In this document: positions 62,655-64,000 of the stretch, piece after piece
Numbering within the stretch: position 1 is the first letter of the stretch
Layout: each line of letters opens with the position of its first letter
Source: Streptacidiphilus sp041262165
GTDB taxonomy: Bacteria; Actinomycetota; Actinomycetes; Streptomycetales; Streptomycetaceae
Length of the DNA stretch: 64,000 nucleotides
NCBI RefSeq assembly: GCF_041262165.1
Contig: NZ_JBGCBY010000026.1
Coordinates: 59,856-123,855 of the forward strand
Direction: 5' to 3'
Translations under genes and position numbers: made by a program
The notes under the pieces: generated by a model
Databases searched by the model: none
What the model saw: only the letters and a program-made list of their open reading frames with translations
What the model was told of the DNA's origin: nothing

Positions 62655-62837
62655 GTGTACTTCACCGACCGAGGCATCGAGGAGCTGCAGAGCCGGCGCG
62701 GCGAGGAGGAGGTCAGCTTCGACTGGCTGGCCGACCGGCTGCAGGAGTTCGTCGACCTCAACCCCGAGTTCGAGGTGCCGGTCGAGCGCCTGGCGACCTG
62801 GCTCGCCCGCCTGGACGACGTCGAGGACGAGGAGTAG
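62655..62837 (+). CDS. DUF6104-type small conserved protein
   Basis: Protein of 60 residues, strongly acidic, starting VYFTDRGIEELQSRRGEEEV and ending VERLATWLARLDDVEDEE. I recognise this as the small protein conserved beside sucA/kgd in Streptomyces (DUF6104). All-helical; function unknown. GTG with AGGAG 8 nt upstream, 86 bp after kgd and beyond a terminator hairpin. Confidence 0.85.
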   Translation: MYFTDRGIEELQSRRGEEEVSFDWLADRLQEFVDLNPEFEVPVERLATWLARLDDVEDEE

Positions 62838-62898
62838 CGGCTTCCGGAACGGCAGGCCGAGGAACGGCAGGGTCCAGGAACAGCAGGGTCGCGACCGC

Positions 62899-62960
62899 TT
62901 GACTTCCCAGCGACACGATATAACGTGAATAGCAGAGGACGCGATACATAGCGCGTCCTC
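62899..62960 (+). promoter_or_regulatory. DUF4097 promoter with 9-bp inverted repeat
   Basis: TTGACT (62899-62904), 16 bp, TAACGT (62921-62926), within the AT-rich ACGATATAACGTGAATAG. Just downstream GAGGACGCG (62935-62943) and CGCGTCCTC (62952-62960) form a perfect inverted repeat, a likely operator. GGAACGGCAGG is repeated three times upstream (62846-62887). Confidence 0.6.
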
Positions 62961-62983
62961 GTCAACCTATCGGGGAGTCCGGC

Positions 62984-63883
62984 ATGTCCGAGCAGTGGAC
63001 CGTCAGCGCACCAGAGAAGCTCACCTTCGACACCGAGGTCACCCGGCTGCGGGTACGCACCGTCGCGGGTGCCGTCAATGTCGTCGCCGCCGAGGGCCCG
63101 GCCCGGCTGGAAGTGACCGAGATCGAGGGCCCACCGCTGCAGGTCACCCTCGACCGGGGCGAGCTCACCGTCTCCTACGACGACCTGAGCTGGAAGGACT
63201 TCTCCTGGAAGTCGCTCTCCCACTTCGTCGGCCAGTGGCGCAGCAAGCGACGTGCCGTGGTCTCCCTCGCGGTTCCCGCGCGCACCCGGATCGAGCTCGG
63301 GTCCGCCTCCTCGGACACCGTCATCTCCGGCGTCACAGCGCCGGTGACCGTGCACAGCGCCAGCGGCTCGACCACCTTGGTGCGGCTGGCCGGCCCGGTT
63401 GACGCCAACACCGTCTCCGGTAGCGTGCGGGCGCAGTCGGTCTCCGGCGACCTCAAGGTCAACACGGTGTCCGGCGAGCTCACCGTGTTCGAGGGCACCA
63501 GCGGCAAGCTCAAGGCCAACTCCGTCAGCGGCGCGATGACCGTGGACCTCGCCCACGACAACGACACCGACGTGAGCCTCAACAACGTCTCCGGCGAGGT
63601 CGCCGTGCGCATCCCCGCACCCACCGACGCCGAGGTCCACGCCAACACCACCAGCGGGGACGTCTCGAGCGCCTTCGAGGAGCTGCACGTCGGCGGGGCC
63701 TGGGGGGCCAAGCAGATCAGCGGCACCCTTGGCCGGGGCACCGGCAAACTGAAGATCACCACGGTCTCCGGTTCCGTCGCCCTGCTCCGTCGCCCCGCCG
63801 CCGAGGACGACGCCCCCGGCGACGCCCCGCGCGCGCTCGACACCGCACCCCTCGACTTCGACAAGAAGGAGGACCAGGCATGA
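62984..63883 (+). CDS. DUF4097 beta-solenoid protein
   Basis: Protein of 299 residues with a short-period beta repeat: TVSGSVRAQSVSGDLKVNTV, SGELTVFEGTSGKLKANSV and SGAMTVDLAHDNDTDVSLNN carry the recurring V-S-G-x-h turn of DUF4097 adhesin-like proteins. No signal peptide or membrane helix, so it is probably cytoplasmic. ATG with GGGGAG 6 nt upstream. Its stop overlaps (ATGA) a small duplicated reading frame. In relatives a PadR-like regulator often follows, which may lie beyond the window. Confidence 0.85.
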   Translation: MSEQWTVSAPEKLTFDTEVTRLRVRTVAGAVNVVAAEGPARLEVTEIEGPPLQVTLDRGELTVSYDDLSWKDFSWKSLSHFVGQWRSKRRAVVSLAVPARTRIELGSASSDTVISGVTAPVTVHSASGSTTLVRLAGPVDANTVSGSVRAQSVSGDLKVNTVSGELTVFEGTSGKLKANSVSGAMTVDLAHDNDTDVSLNNVSGEVAVRIPAPTDAEVHANTTSGDVSSAFEELHVGGAWGAKQISGTLGRGTGKLKITTVSGSVALLRRPAAEDDAPGDAPRALDTAPLDFDKKEDQA

Positions 63884-64000
63884 GCGAGCGAAGCGAGTTC
63901 ATCAGTCAGAAGGCGGCGCTGGACGAAGGCCCCGCCGAGCGTAGCGAGGTGGGCACATGAGCGAGCGAAGCGAGTTCATCAATCAGAAGGCGGCGCTGGA
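63880..64000 (+). repeat. 77-bp tandem duplication containing a mini-ORF
   Basis: The sequence from ATGAGCGAGCGAAGCGAG at 63880 is repeated at 63957 (period 77 bp), with one visible difference (AGT versus AAT) up to the window edge. The first copy encodes 26 residues, MSERSEFISQKAALDEGP onward, ending at 63960 in an ATGA that starts the second copy. The second copy may open a real downstream gene (partial). Confidence 0.85.

Overview
The window is high-GC actinobacterial chromosome, almost certainly from the family Streptomycetaceae (Streptomyces, Kitasatospora or Streptacidiphilus). The evidence is strong G/C bias at third codon positions, frequent GTG starts, several promoters with a TAGGCT-type -10 box about 7 nt before the start codon (leaderless mRNAs), the fused E2-E1 2-oxoglutarate dehydrogenase, a DUF6104-type small protein, and the gene order lysA-hom-thrC-thrB-rho. 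No complete prophage, CRISPR array, rRNA operon or antibiotic gene cluster was seen.

Layout. 0-11.3 kb is core metabolism on the minus strand: a response regulator, argS, lysA, hom, thrC, thrB, rho and an LCP cell-wall protein. At 11.47 kb lies tRNA-Arg(CCG). It is followed by a 3.3 kb accessory islet: a coiled-coil orphan, a divergent MarR regulator/VOC protein pair with two perfect operators, a truncated ISL3-type insertion sequence, a stand-alone PP2C-like phosphatase, a decayed MFS transporter and a small Cys protein. 14.9-18.4 kb carries kdpDE without kdpFABC. 18.7-26.7 kb holds RidA, a tandem pair of DUF4139/MuiA-like proteins, a DUF885 protein, a rhomboid-like protein and an AurF-like diiron protein. 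26.9-31.2 kb has a TetR regulator, a fumarylacetoacetate hydrolase-fold enzyme, a FadR-type regulator, an acetyltransferase and a DUF1684 protein. 31.5-35.7 kb is a probable sulfur-acquisition operon (ABC transporter and GNAT) headed by a conserved Cys leader peptide; its LLM flavin monooxygenase gene has collapsed to 65 codons.

35.9-42.8 kb holds a single-PASTA protein, a HAD hydrolase, an FdhF/YdeP molybdopterin oxidoreductase, a secreted NlpC/P60 endopeptidase and a Pit phosphate transporter behind a clear PHO box. 42.8-48.8 kb holds an MFS exporter and the xylose locus: xylA divergent from xylB and a ROK repressor, with an ACTAA-N5-TTAGT operator between. 48.9-53.4 kb has a crotonase-fold protein lacking both catalytic glutamates, a two-gene lipoprotein operon (NodB-like and beta-propeller) and an FtsW/RodA protein. 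53.5-64 kb contains lon with an upstream ClgR-type box, a two-component system, the 2-oxoglutarate dehydrogenase gene, a DUF6104 gene and a DUF4097 gene. A 77-bp tandem duplication runs off the end.

Most of the window is conventional. The points most worth following are the leader peptide with the collapsed LLM gene, the paired MarR operators, the DUF4139 paralogue pair, a 14-bp-period repeat array inside the sulfur operon, and the tRNA-adjacent islet. All assignments come from reading the sequence; no database search was run.
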